DNA from: Rhizobium grahamii
Lineage (GTDB): Bacteria; Pseudomonadota; Alphaproteobacteria; Rhizobiales; Rhizobiaceae
Reading direction: 5' to 3'
Assembly (NCBI RefSeq): GCF_009498215.1
Contig: NZ_CP043498.1
Coordinates: 248,001-312,000 of the forward strand
Length of the DNA stretch: 64,000 nucleotides
In this document: positions 37,526 through 47,291 of the stretch, piece after piece
How positions within the stretch are numbered: position 1 is the stretch's first letter
How the letters are laid out: every line of letters starts with the position of its first letter
Position numbers and translations under genes: made by a program
The notes under the pieces: generated by a model
Told to the model about the DNA's origin: nothing
Seen by the model: only the letters and a program-made list of their open reading frames with translations
The model's database searches: none

Positions 37526-38683
37526 TCAGAGCAGCGACAGCTGCACGCCGCTGCCATCGGGCGGCGTAAAGAGATCGTCGCGCAAGGGCATCGTCCGGCG
37601 CGTCATGCCGAGGCGTTTCGTCGCCATCTCGAAGCGGCGGGCGATTTGCCAGGCATAGGGGCCGGCGCCCTTCATCCGCTTGCCGAACTCGGCGTCATAA
37701 TCCTTGCCCCCGCGCATCGACCGCACGAGCGACATGACATGACGATACCGGTCGGGGTAGTTCTGCAGCAGCCAGTCGCGGAACAGTGGCGAAACCTCAA
37801 GCGGCAGGCGAAGAATGACGTAGCCCGCCTCCAGCGCCCCAGCGGCGCGCGCTGCTTCAAGGATACGCTCGACCTCGTGGTCGTTGAGCGCAGGAATAAC
37901 AGGGGCGACCATCACCGACGTCGGTACGCCGGCTTCGCTCAACAGGCGGATCGCTTCCAGCCGACGCGTCGGCGTCGAGGCTCTCGGCTCCATCGTACGT
38001 GCCAGCTTGCGGTCGAGCGTGGTCACCGACAGCGACGCGCGGATCAGGTTCTTTGCGGCCATTCGTTCAAGAATGTCGATATCGCGCAGGATCAGCGCCG
38101 ACTTGGTGACGATCGAAACCGGATGGTTTGCCTTTTCGAGAACTTCGAGGATCTGGCGCATGACCCGCCATTCCTTCTCGATCGGCTGATAGGGGTCGGT
38201 GTTGGTGCCGATCGCAATCACCCGCGGCTTGTAGCCGGGCTTGGCCAATTCACGTTCCAGCAAGCGTGCGGCATCGGGCTTTGCAAAAAGCTTTGCCTCG
38301 AAATCCAGCCCCGCCGACAGGCCCATGTAGGCGTGGGTCGGACGGGCAAAGCAGTAGATGCAGCCATGCTCGCAGCCGCGATACGGATTGATCGACCGAT
38401 CGAAAGGGATATCGGGCGACTCGTTGCGTGTGATCGCGGTGCGCGGCTTTTCGATCTGCACTTCGGTCTTGAACGGCGGCAGTTCTTCGAGCGTCTGCCA
38501 GCCATCATCGAACGTTTCCCGCCGCAGCGGTTCGAAGCGGCCGGTCGGGTTCAGGCCGGCAGCTCTGCCGCGCCGGCGATCCACCTCGATCCTCAGACCG
38601 GAGGAGACGATCATCGCATCGGCAATATCTGCCGTATTAGCAGGCGCGAATGCGGCCTGCCCTGCAAGGGACTGCTCGTTCAT
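37526..38683 (-). CDS. PA0069-family radical SAM protein
   Basis: 385 residues. The radical SAM 4Fe-4S motif CEHGCIYC (Cys-x3-Cys-x2-Cys) is at about residue 104, inside INPYRGCEHGCIYCFARPTHAYMG-type sequence, which places it with the spore photoproduct lyase-like PA0069 family. The reaction is unknown; a DNA or nucleic-acid substrate is only suggested by that relationship. It lies upstream of rnhB on the same strand with a 106-base gap and may share its transcript. Divergent from the GT2-like gene. Confidence 0.9.
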   Translation of the reverse strand: MNEQSLAGQAAFAPANTADIADAMIVSSGLRIEVDRRRGRAAGLNPTGRFEPLRRETFDDGWQTLEELPPFKTEVQIEKPRTAITRNESPDIPFDRSINPYRGCEHGCIYCFARPTHAYMGLSAGLDFEAKLFAKPDAARLLERELAKPGYKPRVIAIGTNTDPYQPIEKEWRVMRQILEVLEKANHPVSIVTKSALILRDIDILERMAAKNLIRASLSVTTLDRKLARTMEPRASTPTRRLEAIRLLSEAGVPTSVMVAPVIPALNDHEVERILEAARAAGALEAGYVILRLPLEVSPLFRDWLLQNYPDRYRHVMSLVRSMRGGKDYDAEFGKRMKGAGPYAWQIARRFEMATKRLGMTRRTMPLRDDLFTPPDGSGVQLSLL

Positions 38684-38821
38684 CGGATTCTCCAGCGTCG
38701 GAAGCCATTGCCTCCGCCCGTTTTGATGATTAAATTCCTATCGGGAAAATGAGAACAATGCAAGAACAAAATTGGGAAAGTGGCGCTGGCAAAACTTTGT
38801 GCGGCGCTCTATAAATAGGCA

Positions 38822-39340
38822 ATGTTGACAGTAGTGCTGGAGTGCCAGGACCAGGAACCTGAACTGGCTCAGACCTTATCGGTGTTGGTTGCAGGCGCGG
38901 TTGAAGGGCTCGTCAGCGATGTTGTGGTCTTGGATCACGGCTCGCGGGACGGCACGTCAAAGGTGGCGGATGCCGCCGGCTGCCGTTTCCATTCACAGTG
39001 GGACATCAAGGACATACTTCACTCGGCGCGAGGAGAATGGCTGCTCTTCGTCGAGCCGGGCGCACGCCCGCAAAGCGGATGGATCGACGAGATCGCCGAG
39101 TATGTCTCGCTGAACAAGCTGCCCGCCCAGTTCACGGCCTCGAGAGGCTACAGGCGGCCTTTCTTCAAGCGGATCGGCCGTTCAAAGCCGCCGCTGGAGC
39201 TCGGTCTGCTCCTGCCGAAGAAAGAGGCTCTGGCGTCGGCGCGAAGCGGCATGCGTTTGTCTGAGTTTGTCAGGGGCCAGAAGCTACGCCGCCTGTCGAG
39301 CGAGCTGATTCCCTCATGGGTCGCGCGCGCGGCGCGCTAG
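38822..39340 (+). CDS. Glycosyltransferase family 2-like protein, short
   Basis: A 172-residue protein with a GT-A-like N-terminal half: MLTVVLECQDQEPEL, VVVLDHGSRDGT and later WLLFVEPGARPQSGW. The DxD-like site is weak (VEPGA), and the family is usually longer, so this may be a short, possibly non-catalytic member. The C terminus is basic and lacks membrane segments. The stop is five bases from the convergent moaB stop. Confidence 0.75.
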   Translation: MLTVVLECQDQEPELAQTLSVLVAGAVEGLVSDVVVLDHGSRDGTSKVADAAGCRFHSQWDIKDILHSARGEWLLFVEPGARPQSGWIDEIAEYVSLNKLPAQFTASRGYRRPFFKRIGRSKPPLELGLLLPKKEALASARSGMRLSEFVRGQKLRRLSSELIPSWVARAAR

Positions 39341-39345
39341 GGCTA

Positions 39346-39897
39346 TTATGCCGCGCCGCCGCGCTTCAGGTGTTCATCAAGGCGCGGCATGATTTCCACG
39401 AAATTGCAGGGCATGTGGCGATAGTCGAGCTGGCTCTTCAGGATGCCGTCCCAGGCGTCCTTGCAGGCGCCGGGTGATCCTGGCAGCACGAAGATGAAGG
39501 TCGCATTAGCAACGCCTGCCGTAGCGCGTGATTGGATCGTCGATGTCCCGATCTTGTCGTAGGAAATCCGGTGGAAGACTTCGGAAAAGCCGTCCATCCG
39601 CTTTTCGAAGATCGGTTCCAGCGCCTCGGGCGTGACATCGCGGCCGGTAAAGCCGGTGCCGCCGGTCGTGATCACCACATCGATGTCCTTCCGAGCGGTC
39701 CACGCGGAGACCTGACTGGCGATGCTCTGCCGATCATCAGGAACGATGGCGCGTTCGACGAGCCGGTGCCCTGCGTCGGTAATGCGCTGCGCCAGCGTGT
39801 CGCCCGAACGGTCGTCGGCCAAGGTGCGGGTATCGGAGACCGTCAGGACGGCAATGCCGACCGGAATGAACGGACGATTGTCATCGATTCCCGGCAT
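39346..39897 (-). CDS. moaB: Molybdenum cofactor biosynthesis protein B
   Basis: A MogA/MoaB-type protein of 183 residues; the family adenylylates molybdopterin or supports molybdenum insertion. Visible motifs are the phosphate-binding TTGGTGFTGRDVTPEA and LPGSPGACKDAWDGIL. Start ATG 39897 lies inside the end of ispE (17-base overlap), so the two are translationally coupled, though their pathways are unrelated. Confidence 0.94.
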   Translation of the reverse strand: MPGIDDNRPFIPVGIAVLTVSDTRTLADDRSGDTLAQRITDAGHRLVERAIVPDDRQSIASQVSAWTARKDIDVVITTGGTGFTGRDVTPEALEPIFEKRMDGFSEVFHRISYDKIGTSTIQSRATAGVANATFIFVLPGSPGACKDAWDGILKSQLDYRHMPCNFVEIMPRLDEHLKRGGAA

Positions 39898-40786
39898 GCG
39901 TGCCTCCTGCCAGCGTTTCCGTCGCCTGGAAATACCAGTCCGGGCGCGTGTCTTGAAGCCTGCGAGCGGCTTTTTCCGCGTCACCTGCGGTCGCGAATAT
40001 GCCGAAGCAGGTTGCGCCCGAGCCGGACATGCGCACGAACATCGCGCCTTCATCCGCCAGCATGGATGAAACGGCAGCGATTTCGGGGAGCAATGCCCGG
40101 GCAGCTGGCTCCAGATCGTTGCGCATGCCACCAAGTGCCTCCATCCATGAGCTTGGATGCTCGGCGGGGAGGGGAGGATTGCGCTTGTTGTCGAGCTTGC
40201 GGAACACCTCGGGCGTCGACACGCCGCGCAACGGATTGGCAAGAACCATGGCGAAGACAGGCATGTGGTCCACGTTCTCGATATCCTCGCCGATGCCGCG
40301 CGCGATCAGCGGCCGGCTGTGGAGGCACATCGGCACGTCCGCGCCAAGGCCAAGCGCAACGGCATCGATGGTCTGCTGCGGAAGCGAGACCTGCCACAAG
40401 CGCATCAGCCCACGCAGCGTCGCTGCCGCGTCGGCGGATCCACCGCCGATGCCTGAAGCAATCGGGAGGTTCTTCTGCAGATGAATCCGAACAGCAGGGG
40501 CATCGCCGCCGGCCTGTTGGATGGCCGCGCGCAATGCGTCACGCGCCTTCACCACGAGATTGGTGCCGCCGTCGTCAAGTGCATCGCCGAAGCGCCCCGA
40601 AACGCTGAACGCATCGGTTTCGGAAAGCGCGAAGTCGAGTGTGTCGCCATGCCGGGCAAAGGTCACCAGCATTTCCAGCAGGTGATAGCCGTCGCTCCTC
40701 TGGCCCGTCACATGCAGGGCCAGATTGATCTTGGCAAAGGCATCCTCACGGATAGCGGTCGTATCGCCGATATCAGTCAGCGGCAT
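39881..40786 (-). CDS. ispE: 4-(cytidine 5'-diphospho)-2-C-methyl-D-erythritol kinase
   Basis: Fourth enzyme of the MEP isoprenoid pathway. 301 residues, GHMP kinase fold: AFAKINLALHV, the ATP-loop LPIASGIGGGSADAAATL and the C-terminal MSGSGATCFGIF. It sits between a TPR protein gene (six bases upstream) and moaB. A polyprenyl diphosphate synthase gene lies further upstream on the same strand, so two isoprenoid steps are encoded close together. Confidence 0.96.
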   Translation of the reverse strand: MPLTDIGDTTAIREDAFAKINLALHVTGQRSDGYHLLEMLVTFARHGDTLDFALSETDAFSVSGRFGDALDDGGTNLVVKARDALRAAIQQAGGDAPAVRIHLQKNLPIASGIGGGSADAAATLRGLMRLWQVSLPQQTIDAVALGLGADVPMCLHSRPLIARGIGEDIENVDHMPVFAMVLANPLRGVSTPEVFRKLDNKRNPPLPAEHPSSWMEALGGMRNDLEPAARALLPEIAAVSSMLADEGAMFVRMSGSGATCFGIFATAGDAEKAARRLQDTRPDWYFQATETLAGGTHAGNR

Positions 40787-40792
40787 CAGGCG

Positions 40793-42625
40793 TCAGGACT
40801 TCTTGTCCACCGGCTTCGGTTCGATCGGCGCAGGATCCGGCTGCTTCTTGTCGGCGGCCTTAGGGTTCTCGCTCTGGTCCGGCAAGCCGTTGGTGATCTT
40901 GTCCTTGATCTTCGGGATCTCGGCTGCCTCCGGCTCGGAAGCCAGCGCACGGTTCCACTGATAGACGGCTTCGAGCTTGCGACCGACGCGCCAGTAAGCA
41001 TCGCCCAGATGGTCGTTGATCGTCGCGTCGCCGGCCTTGATCTGTGCCGCTTTCTCCAGTTCGTCCACCGCGTCGTTGAAGCGGTTGAGACGGAAATAGG
41101 CCCAGCCGAGCGAGTCGATGATGTAGCCGTCGTCGGGGCGCAGCTCGACGGCCTTCTTGATCATCGTCAACCCCTCGTCGAGGTTCTTGTTCATGTCGAT
41201 CCAGGAATATCCGAGGTAGTTCAGGACCTGCGGCTGGTTCGCGTTGAGTTCCAGCGCCTTGCGGAAATTCGGTTCTGCCTTGTCCCACTGCTTCAGGCGC
41301 TCGTAGGCGATGCCGCGCTGGAAGAAGACGGTCCAGGCATTCTTGCCCGGCAGCGGGCCGATGGCGTCGACGGCCTTGTCGTAATTCTCAGCCATCGCCT
41401 TGTAGTCCTTGGCGTCGGAAAGGACGCTGCCGTACGCGAGATAGCTGCGGATGTCCTTGGGGTCCGACTCGATCAGGCCCTGCAGGTGCTTGCGGGCCTC
41501 TTCGACCTTGCCGCCCTCGGCGAGCGCCAGCCCGAGCTGCAGCTCGGAGATGCGGCTCATCGGCGAATTGTCAGGCACTTCCTTGTAGATCGCGATCGCG
41601 CGATCGACCTGGCTCTGCTTCTCGGCAATGCCGCCGAGCATGACCAGCGCGTCGGCGCTATCGGGATCGAGGCTGCGTGCGATCTGCAGGTAGAGCGATA
41701 CGATATCTTCGGCGCCGTCACGGTTGAGCGCGCCGGCAAACGAGAACAGCACACCGGCAGCACCCTGCTTGGCGGTCAGGATCTGCTGCTGTTCCTTCTG
41801 GTCGCCGTTGATGCTCTGGCGCAGCGCGTTAAGTGGCGCGTAATTCGGCAAAAGGTTTTCGCCAACCGAGACGGCGTCGAGCGCCTTCTGCTTGTTGCCC
41901 TGCGAAGCCTCGAGCCGTGCCAGCGCGATAACGGCGCGGACGAATGTGTCAGGTGCGGTCGCCGCACCATCCTTGTCGAGCACGGCATCGTTGAGATGGC
42001 GACGAGCCGACTTCACGTCGCCGTTCACGATGGCAATCGCTCCGGCATTGTAGTTCTGGAAGATGTTGAGCCAGTCCGGGCCCTTCATCTTTTCGACCAG
42101 CGCCAGCGCGTCCTTGCCCTTGCCGGCGCCGAGGCGGGCCCAGGCAGCCATCAGGTCGTTCATGACGCGGTCGAGATCGGTCGGCCCCGTGGTCTTCAGG
42201 ATCGTTTCGGCCGACTTGTACTCGCCGCGGCGCAGCGCATCGGCACCACGAACGATCGTGGCGAGCCGTTCGATGCTCGGATCGTTCTTCAGGTCGTTGG
42301 CGTATTTGACGCTGTCCTTGATATTGCCGTTGAGCAGCAGCGAGATCATCAGGCGCTGGCGGATTTCAGGATTGCCCGGTTCGATCTGCAGGGCTTTCTT
42401 GTAGAGCTCGATCGCTGTGTCGTAGTCGTGGTCGACATCGGCGGTACGCGCGGCAAGCAAGGCGCCGGAAAAGGTCGTGACGCTGTCTGGGTCGAAATGT
42501 ACGGTGCTGCTGGCGTCGTCGGTCTTGACCGCGTCTTCGGCATTTGCGCCGCCGAGCACGCCAAGCGACAACACCGCCGCCAACGCCGCGCTCGAAAGAA
42601 GACGAATGGCAAATTTCCGCCGCAT
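40793..42625 (-). CDS. Exported tetratricopeptide-repeat protein
   Basis: 610 residues. A signal peptide (MRRKFAIRLLSSAALAAVL, cleavage near GANA) is followed by about twelve TPR-like helical pairs across residues 60-580, for example DYDTAIELYKKALQIEPGNPEIRQRLM, split here over two repeats. The tail is Pro/Lys-rich. It is likely a periplasmic or outer-membrane-side scaffold; the partner is unknown. ATG 42625 has GGAAGAAAGG upstream; an ATG at 42670 would add 15 residues that spoil the signal. Same strand as ispE, six bases apart. Confidence 0.88.
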   Translation of the reverse strand: MRRKFAIRLLSSAALAAVLSLGVLGGANAEDAVKTDDASSTVHFDPDSVTTFSGALLAARTADVDHDYDTAIELYKKALQIEPGNPEIRQRLMISLLLNGNIKDSVKYANDLKNDPSIERLATIVRGADALRRGEYKSAETILKTTGPTDLDRVMNDLMAAWARLGAGKGKDALALVEKMKGPDWLNIFQNYNAGAIAIVNGDVKSARRHLNDAVLDKDGAATAPDTFVRAVIALARLEASQGNKQKALDAVSVGENLLPNYAPLNALRQSINGDQKEQQQILTAKQGAAGVLFSFAGALNRDGAEDIVSLYLQIARSLDPDSADALVMLGGIAEKQSQVDRAIAIYKEVPDNSPMSRISELQLGLALAEGGKVEEARKHLQGLIESDPKDIRSYLAYGSVLSDAKDYKAMAENYDKAVDAIGPLPGKNAWTVFFQRGIAYERLKQWDKAEPNFRKALELNANQPQVLNYLGYSWIDMNKNLDEGLTMIKKAVELRPDDGYIIDSLGWAYFRLNRFNDAVDELEKAAQIKAGDATINDHLGDAYWRVGRKLEAVYQWNRALASEPEAAEIPKIKDKITNGLPDQSENPKAADKKQPDPAPIEPKPVDKKS

Positions 42626-42754
42626 TAGAAAACCTTTCTTCCAGGGCAGCGGATCTTGTCCGGCTGCCAAATCAGTTGCGAAGACTGATTCACGGCAGGA
42701 TGGCTTTTTTGAAGCAGCCCCGCAAGAAATTCAGCCGCAAACAACGATCGTCGG

Positions 42755-43795
42755 TTAATTGACGCGCTCGATGCAGAAGTCGATGACTTCCATCAGGGCA
42801 GATTTCCATGCCGTATCGGGCAGAGGCGCGAGAGCGTCCCGCGCTATCGTCCCGTAATGAACCGCCCGGGCGATCGTGTCATTCAGTGTACCATACTTCG
42901 TGATCAGACCGAGAGCCTTCTCAAGATTCTGGTCGCTGCCGTTTCCACCTTCGATCGCATCCCGCCAGAAGGCGCGTTCTTCCTCGGTGCCGCGGCGGTA
43001 GGCCAGGATGACCGGAAGCGTGATCTTGCCTTCGCGGAAGTCGTCGCCGACGTTCTTGCCGAGGTCGGCGGCCTTGCCACCGTAGTCAAGCGCATCGTCG
43101 ACCAGCTGGAATGCGAGCCCGAGGTTCATACCATAGGACTTCATGGCATTGCGCCCGGACTTGCCGGCATCGGCGATGATCGGCCCGACCTCGGCAGCGG
43201 CTGCGAAAAGCGCTGCCGTCTTGGCGCGGATGACCGCGAGATAATCGTCCTCGGTCGTCTCCATGTTCTTGGCAACGGAAAGCTGCAGCACTTCGCCTTC
43301 CGCGATGACACAGGCGGCACCCGAGAGAACATCGAGCGCGTCGAGCGAGCCGACATCGACCATCATGCGGAACGCCTGGCCGAGCAGGAAGTCGCCGACG
43401 AGAACGCTTGCCTGGTTACCCCAGATCGTGCGGGCGGTGGACTTGCCGCGGCGAAGGTCGCTTTCGTCCACGACATCGTCGTGCAGCAGCGTCGCGGTAT
43501 GCATGAACTCGACCGAGGTCGCGAGCTTGATGTGATTTTCACCCTTGTAGCCAAACAGAACCGAGGAGGCGAGCGTCAGCATCGGACGCAAACGCTTGCC
43601 GCCAGACGAAATCAGGTGGTTCGCTACCTCCGGAATCATCTGGACGTCGGAACCGGCCTTCGACAGGATCAACTGGTTGACCCGTTCCATATCCGCTTTG
43701 GTCAAATCCACCAGTGGCTTGACGGATGCCAGTTTGTTTTTGCTTTCTTCAAGCGGTATGACCACGCCCAACGACCCGGACTCCTGTTCTTTCAT
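42755..43795 (-). CDS. ispB: Polyprenyl diphosphate synthase (octaprenyl/decaprenyl type)
   Basis: Builds the long isoprenoid side chain of ubiquinone from IPP. 346 residues. The two aspartate-rich motifs are LLHDDVVDESD and LVDDALDYGG, and GGKRLRPML binds IPP. Rhizobia usually make decaprenyl (Q10); chain length cannot be read safely here. Start ATG 43795; a TTG at 43807 is possible. Divergent from the DUF2007 gene. Confidence 0.95.
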   Translation of the reverse strand: MKEQESGSLGVVIPLEESKNKLASVKPLVDLTKADMERVNQLILSKAGSDVQMIPEVANHLISSGGKRLRPMLTLASSVLFGYKGENHIKLATSVEFMHTATLLHDDVVDESDLRRGKSTARTIWGNQASVLVGDFLLGQAFRMMVDVGSLDALDVLSGAACVIAEGEVLQLSVAKNMETTEDDYLAVIRAKTAALFAAAAEVGPIIADAGKSGRNAMKSYGMNLGLAFQLVDDALDYGGKAADLGKNVGDDFREGKITLPVILAYRRGTEEERAFWRDAIEGGNGSDQNLEKALGLITKYGTLNDTIARAVHYGTIARDALAPLPDTAWKSALMEVIDFCIERVN

Positions 43796-43879
43796 TGAAT
43801 TTGACAATAGAAAGGGCCGGATGGCGCGGCAAGAGGTGAAATGTCGCGTCGCGCAAATTTGAAAGGGATTTCACGGCAA

Positions 43880-44107
43880 ATGCATGAACTTATCCGCGCC
43901 AACGATCCCGTGCTGCTGTCCTTCGCGGAAAGCCTTCTGAAGGATGCCGGTATTCACTGCCTGATCGCCGATCAGGGCATGAGCATTCTCGAAGGCTCGC
44001 TCGGCATGCTGCCACGTCGGCTGCTGGTCGATGACGAACGCGCCGACCAGGCGCGGCGCATTCTCGTCGATGCTGGCCTCGGCAACGAATTGCGTCAGGC
44101 GAAATGA
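43880..44107 (+). CDS. DUF2007 (putative signal-transducing) small protein
   Basis: A 75-residue protein of the DUF2007 type: MHELIRANDPVLLSFAESLLKDAGI, split by a loop, then LLVDDERADQARRILVDAG. The ferredoxin-like fold resembles small regulatory domains; the function is unknown. The stop overlaps the start of the methyltransferase gene (ATGA), so they are cotranslated. ATG 43880 has AAAGGGA upstream. Confidence 0.87.
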   Translation: MHELIRANDPVLLSFAESLLKDAGIHCLIADQGMSILEGSLGMLPRRLLVDDERADQARRILVDAGLGNELRQAK

Positions 44108-44891
44108 TCGCTATGGCTGATCTGCCGGTGGCCGAAACGGTCGATGCCTTTCATCGCGGTCTCTTCCATGTGATCCAGCCGAAAGGCCGTGGGCATCGGT
44201 CCGGCATGGACGCGATGCTTCTCGCAGCCCTCGTGGCAGACGATCGGCCGATCAGGGTTGCCGATCTCGGAGCGGGTGCGGGGCGGCGGGTCTTGCGGTG
44301 GCTTCGCGGTTACCGGCAGCGGACGTCACCCTGTTCGAGCGATCGGGCGAGATGGCGGATTATGCGCGTCGCAGCGCGCTTCTGCCTGAGAACGCGCATC
44401 TGGCAGCGCGCGTCACCGTTGTCGAGGCGGATGTGACGCTGAAGGCCAAGGCGCGCAATGACGCTGGCCTGCTCGACGAAAGCTTCCATCACGTCATCAT
44501 GAACCCGCCATTCAATGACGCGGGCGACCGAAAGACGCCGGATGCCTTGAAGGCCGAAGCGCATGCGATGACGGAAGATCTGTTCGAAAGCTGGCTGCGC
44601 ACATCAGGCGCCATCATGATCCCCGGAGGGCAACTGTCGCTGATTGCGCGGCCGGAATCGATCGCCGAGATCATCGATGCCTGTGGCCGCCGGTTCGGAG
44701 GCATCGAGGTTACAGCCATTCACCCGCGTCAGGGTGAAAACGCCGTTCGTATTCTCGTCACGGCGATCAAGGGATCGCGCGCGCGGCTCTCATTCCGCGC
44801 GCCGCTGATCATGCACGAAGAGGGTACGCATAAATTCTCCCCCTTCGTCGACGACCTCAACAATGGTCGGGCCGCCTATTCACGTCGCTGA
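44104..44891 (+). CDS. TrmN6-like SAM-dependent methyltransferase; frame broken near 44280
   Basis: Resembles tRNA1(Val) adenine-37 N6-methyltransferases (TrmN6/YfiC). HRSGMDAMLLAALV precedes the SAM-binding VADLGAGAG, where the frame fails in the GGGG run at 44280-44283. One added G restores GAGAGAAGLAVASRLP and the downstream part. The downstream part has the catalytic NPPF (VIMNPPFNDAG) and HPRQGENAVRILV and ends at 44891 (262 residues). Probably a sequencing deletion. It converges with mntH, five bases between stops. Confidence 0.9.
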
Positions 44892-44896
44892 TCTGC

Positions 44897-46237
44897 TCAG
44901 CCAACCACGAAGTCGAACAGCAGCTTGACGTTCAGTCCCGCGATGACGATCGCGATCGTGTAGGCGATGGCGGACAGCCAGCGCGGCGCCACGAGCTCGC
45001 CCATCTTCGCCTTGCTGGCGGTAAACATGACCAGCGGGAACACCGCGAAGGAAAGCTGCAGGCTGAGCACGACCTGCGTCAGGATCAGCAGCTCGGCCGT
45101 ACCGGCATCGCCGTACCAGATCGTCACGAATGCCGCGGGGATGATGGCGATGGCACGGGTAATCAGGCGCCGTACCCAGGGCTGCAGCCGGATCTTCAGG
45201 AAGCCTTCCATGATGATCTGTCCGGCCATCGTCGCCGTGACCGTCGAGTTCAGGCCGCAGCAGAGCAGGGCAATACCGAATAGCGTCGGGGCAAGCGCAA
45301 GGCCGAGAAGCGGCGCCAGCAGCGATGAGGCCTCGCCGAGTTCGGCAACGTCAGTCCGTCCGTGGGCATGGAAGGCTGCCGCAGCCAGGATGAGGATCGA
45401 GGCGTTGATCAGCAGCGCAAAGCAGAGCGCGACAGTCGAGTCGATCGTCGCAAAGGTCAGCGCCTCGCGCTTCTCGGGCAACGTATGTCCGTAGTCGCGG
45501 GTCTGGACGATGCCGGAATGCAGGTAGAGATTGTGCGGCATCACGGTCGCGCCGAGGATGCCGAGGGCGAGATAGAGCATCTCCGGATTGGAGACGATCT
45601 CCGTGGTCGGGAAGAAGCCGCGGATGACCTCGCCCCACTGCGGGTCGGCCATGAAGATCTGCACGCCGAAACAGACGGTGATGATCCCGAGCAGCGCAAT
45701 GACGAAAGCCTCGACCCAGCGGAATCCGACCTTCTGCAGATAGAGAATGAGGAAGACGTCGAGCGCGGTGATCAGTACGCCAAGCTCGAGCGGAATGCCG
45801 AACAGCAGGTTGAGGCCGATCGCGGTGCCGATCACCTCGGCGATGTCGGTCGCGATGATGGCGATTTCGGCAAACAGCCAGAGCGGGATCGACACCCAGC
45901 GCGGGAACGCGTCGCGACAAGCCTGCGCGAGATCGCGGCCGGAACCGATCGCGAGACGGGCGCAGAGCGACTGCAGCACGATCGCCATCATATTGGAGAG
46001 CAGTGCGACTGCCAGAAGCGTGTATCCGAACTTGGACCCGCCGGCGAGCGAGGTCGACCAATTGCCGGGATCCATATAGCCGACGGCGACCAGATAGCCT
46101 GGCCCGAGAAATGCCGCGATGCGACGCCAACGCGACGCTCCCTTGCGTGTGCCGATCGAGCGGTAGACATCGGCCATCGATGCTTCTTCGCGCTCGTGGC
46201 GCCAGCCTGTCCTGGCCTTCGGATTTATTACGTCCAT
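44897..46237 (-). CDS. mntH: Nramp-family manganese/divalent metal transporter
   Basis: A proton-coupled Mn2+ (or Fe2+) importer in the inner membrane. 446 residues with eleven helices. The metal-site motif DPGNW is in helix 1 ([16 protein letters not shown]) and the helix 6 motif MPHNLYLHS is present. I choose ATG 46237 ([11 protein letters not shown]); the longer open frame overlaps the operator-like palindrome. Expected regulation is by Mur/Fur with Mn2+, consistent with the palindrome at 46282-46302. Confidence 0.95.
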   Translation of the reverse strand: MDVINPKARTGWRHEREEASMADVYRSIGTRKGASRWRRIAAFLGPGYLVAVGYMDPGNWSTSLAGGSKFGYTLLAVALLSNMMAIVLQSLCARLAIGSGRDLAQACRDAFPRWVSIPLWLFAEIAIIATDIAEVIGTAIGLNLLFGIPLELGVLITALDVFLILYLQKVGFRWVEAFVIALLGIITVCFGVQIFMADPQWGEVIRGFFPTTEIVSNPEMLYLALGILGATVMPHNLYLHSGIVQTRDYGHTLPEKREALTFATIDSTVALCFALLINASILILAAAAFHAHGRTDVAELGEASSLLAPLLGLALAPTLFGIALLCCGLNSTVTATMAGQIIMEGFLKIRLQPWVRRLITRAIAIIPAAFVTIWYGDAGTAELLILTQVVLSLQLSFAVFPLVMFTASKAKMGELVAPRWLSAIAYTIAIVIAGLNVKLLFDFVVG

Positions 46238-46281
46238 GAAAACAACTGCCTGTTGATAACGAAAGTCAATATGGCTGATTA

Positions 46282-46302
46282 GAATGATAATGCAAGTCAT
46301 TC
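46282..46302. promoter_or_regulatory. Candidate Mur/Fur-type operator upstream of mntH
   Basis: GAATGA (46282-46287), nine bases, TCATTC (46297-46302): an A/T-rich palindrome about 45 bases before the mntH start, similar to Fur-family boxes (GATAATG core). In rhizobia mntH is a known target of Mur; binding here is inferred. Confidence 0.6.
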
Positions 46303-46411
46303 GCAACAAGAAAGTTGCCGCGCTGGTGTTTTGCGCCAGCCCCCATTGCGTTTGTCGTTCCGACGCATACATGGGAGTGACGTTTCACGCAGCCTGTACG
46401 AAGGAATAGAA

Positions 46412-47272
46412 ATGGCCGGATTTTTGAGAAAGCTGATGCCGAAGCGCTTCCGCAAGGACGGCGTCGTGATCCCGGTGGTCCGCCTGCAGGGCGCGATCAT
46501 GAGCGGTGGCAGCCAGTTTCGGCCGGCCTTGAACCTCGCCTCGACGGCGCAGGTGCTGGAGAAGGCGTTCGAATTCAAGGATGCGCCGGCGGTGGCGATC
46601 TCGATCAATTCACCCGGCGGCTCGCCTGTCCAGTCGCGCCTGATCTTCAGCCGTATCCGTGATCTCGCGCGTGAAAAGCAGAAGAAAGTGCTTGTCTTCG
46701 TCGAGGACGTGGCTGCATCAGGCGGCTACATGATTGCCCTTGCCGGCGATGAGATCATTGCCGACCCCACCTCGATCGTCGGCTCGATCGGTGTCGTCTC
46801 CGGTGGCTTCGGCTTTCCGGAACTCCTGAAGAAGATCGGCGTCGAGCGGCGCGTCTATACCGCAGGCGAGAACAAGGTGATCCTCGACCCGTTCCAGCCG
46901 GAGAAGGAAAAGGACATCGAGTATCTGAAGACCCTGCAGCTCGAAATCCATCAGGTCTTCATTTCGATGGTCCGCGAACGCCGCGCCGGCAAGCTCAAGG
47001 ACGACGAGACCGTGTTCTCGGGTCTCTTCTGGACCGGCACGCGCGGCCTCGAACTCGGTCTGATCGACGGCCTTGGCGACATGCGGCAGGAATTGAAGCG
47101 GCGCTACGGCTCGAAGACAAAACTTGCGCTGGTGACGCCGGCCCGCGGCCTTTTCGGACGCCGCATTCCTGGGGTAGCATCGGGGTCGCTGGAAGCGGCG
47201 GCGACAGGCCTCGCGGCGGGACTTGTGGAAACTGCCGAAGAGAAGGCATTGTGGAGCCGCTACGGTTTCTGA
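46412..47272 (+). CDS. S49-family peptidase (SohB/SppA type, short form)
   Basis: A 286-residue membrane-associated serine protease of the signal-peptide-peptidase family. Visible family sequence: AVAISINSPGGSPVQSRLIFSRI (cut here by a loop), VEDVAASGGYMIA and TSIVGSIGVVSGGFGF, with the likely nucleophile Ser in GSIGV and the base Lys further on. It lacks an obvious N-terminal membrane helix, so it may be cytoplasmic. AAGGAATAGAA precedes ATG 46412. A small membrane protein and glyQ follow. Confidence 0.9.
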   Translation: MAGFLRKLMPKRFRKDGVVIPVVRLQGAIMSGGSQFRPALNLASTAQVLEKAFEFKDAPAVAISINSPGGSPVQSRLIFSRIRDLAREKQKKVLVFVEDVAASGGYMIALAGDEIIADPTSIVGSIGVVSGGFGFPELLKKIGVERRVYTAGENKVILDPFQPEKEKDIEYLKTLQLEIHQVFISMVRERRAGKLKDDETVFSGLFWTGTRGLELGLIDGLGDMRQELKRRYGSKTKLALVTPARGLFGRRIPGVASGSLEAAATGLAAGLVETAEEKALWSRYGF

Positions 47273-47291
47273 GGGGGAGCAAGACAGGCCT

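Noticed and set aside
40481..42628. 715-codon open frame antisense to the TPR gene and ispE
   Set aside because: Reverse-frame shadow of GC-rich codons; the minus-strand genes have clear domains and a signal peptide.
44897..46372. Longer mntH start at 46372
   Set aside because: The extra N-terminal residues run across the operator-like palindrome; ATG 46237 gives the normal family start.
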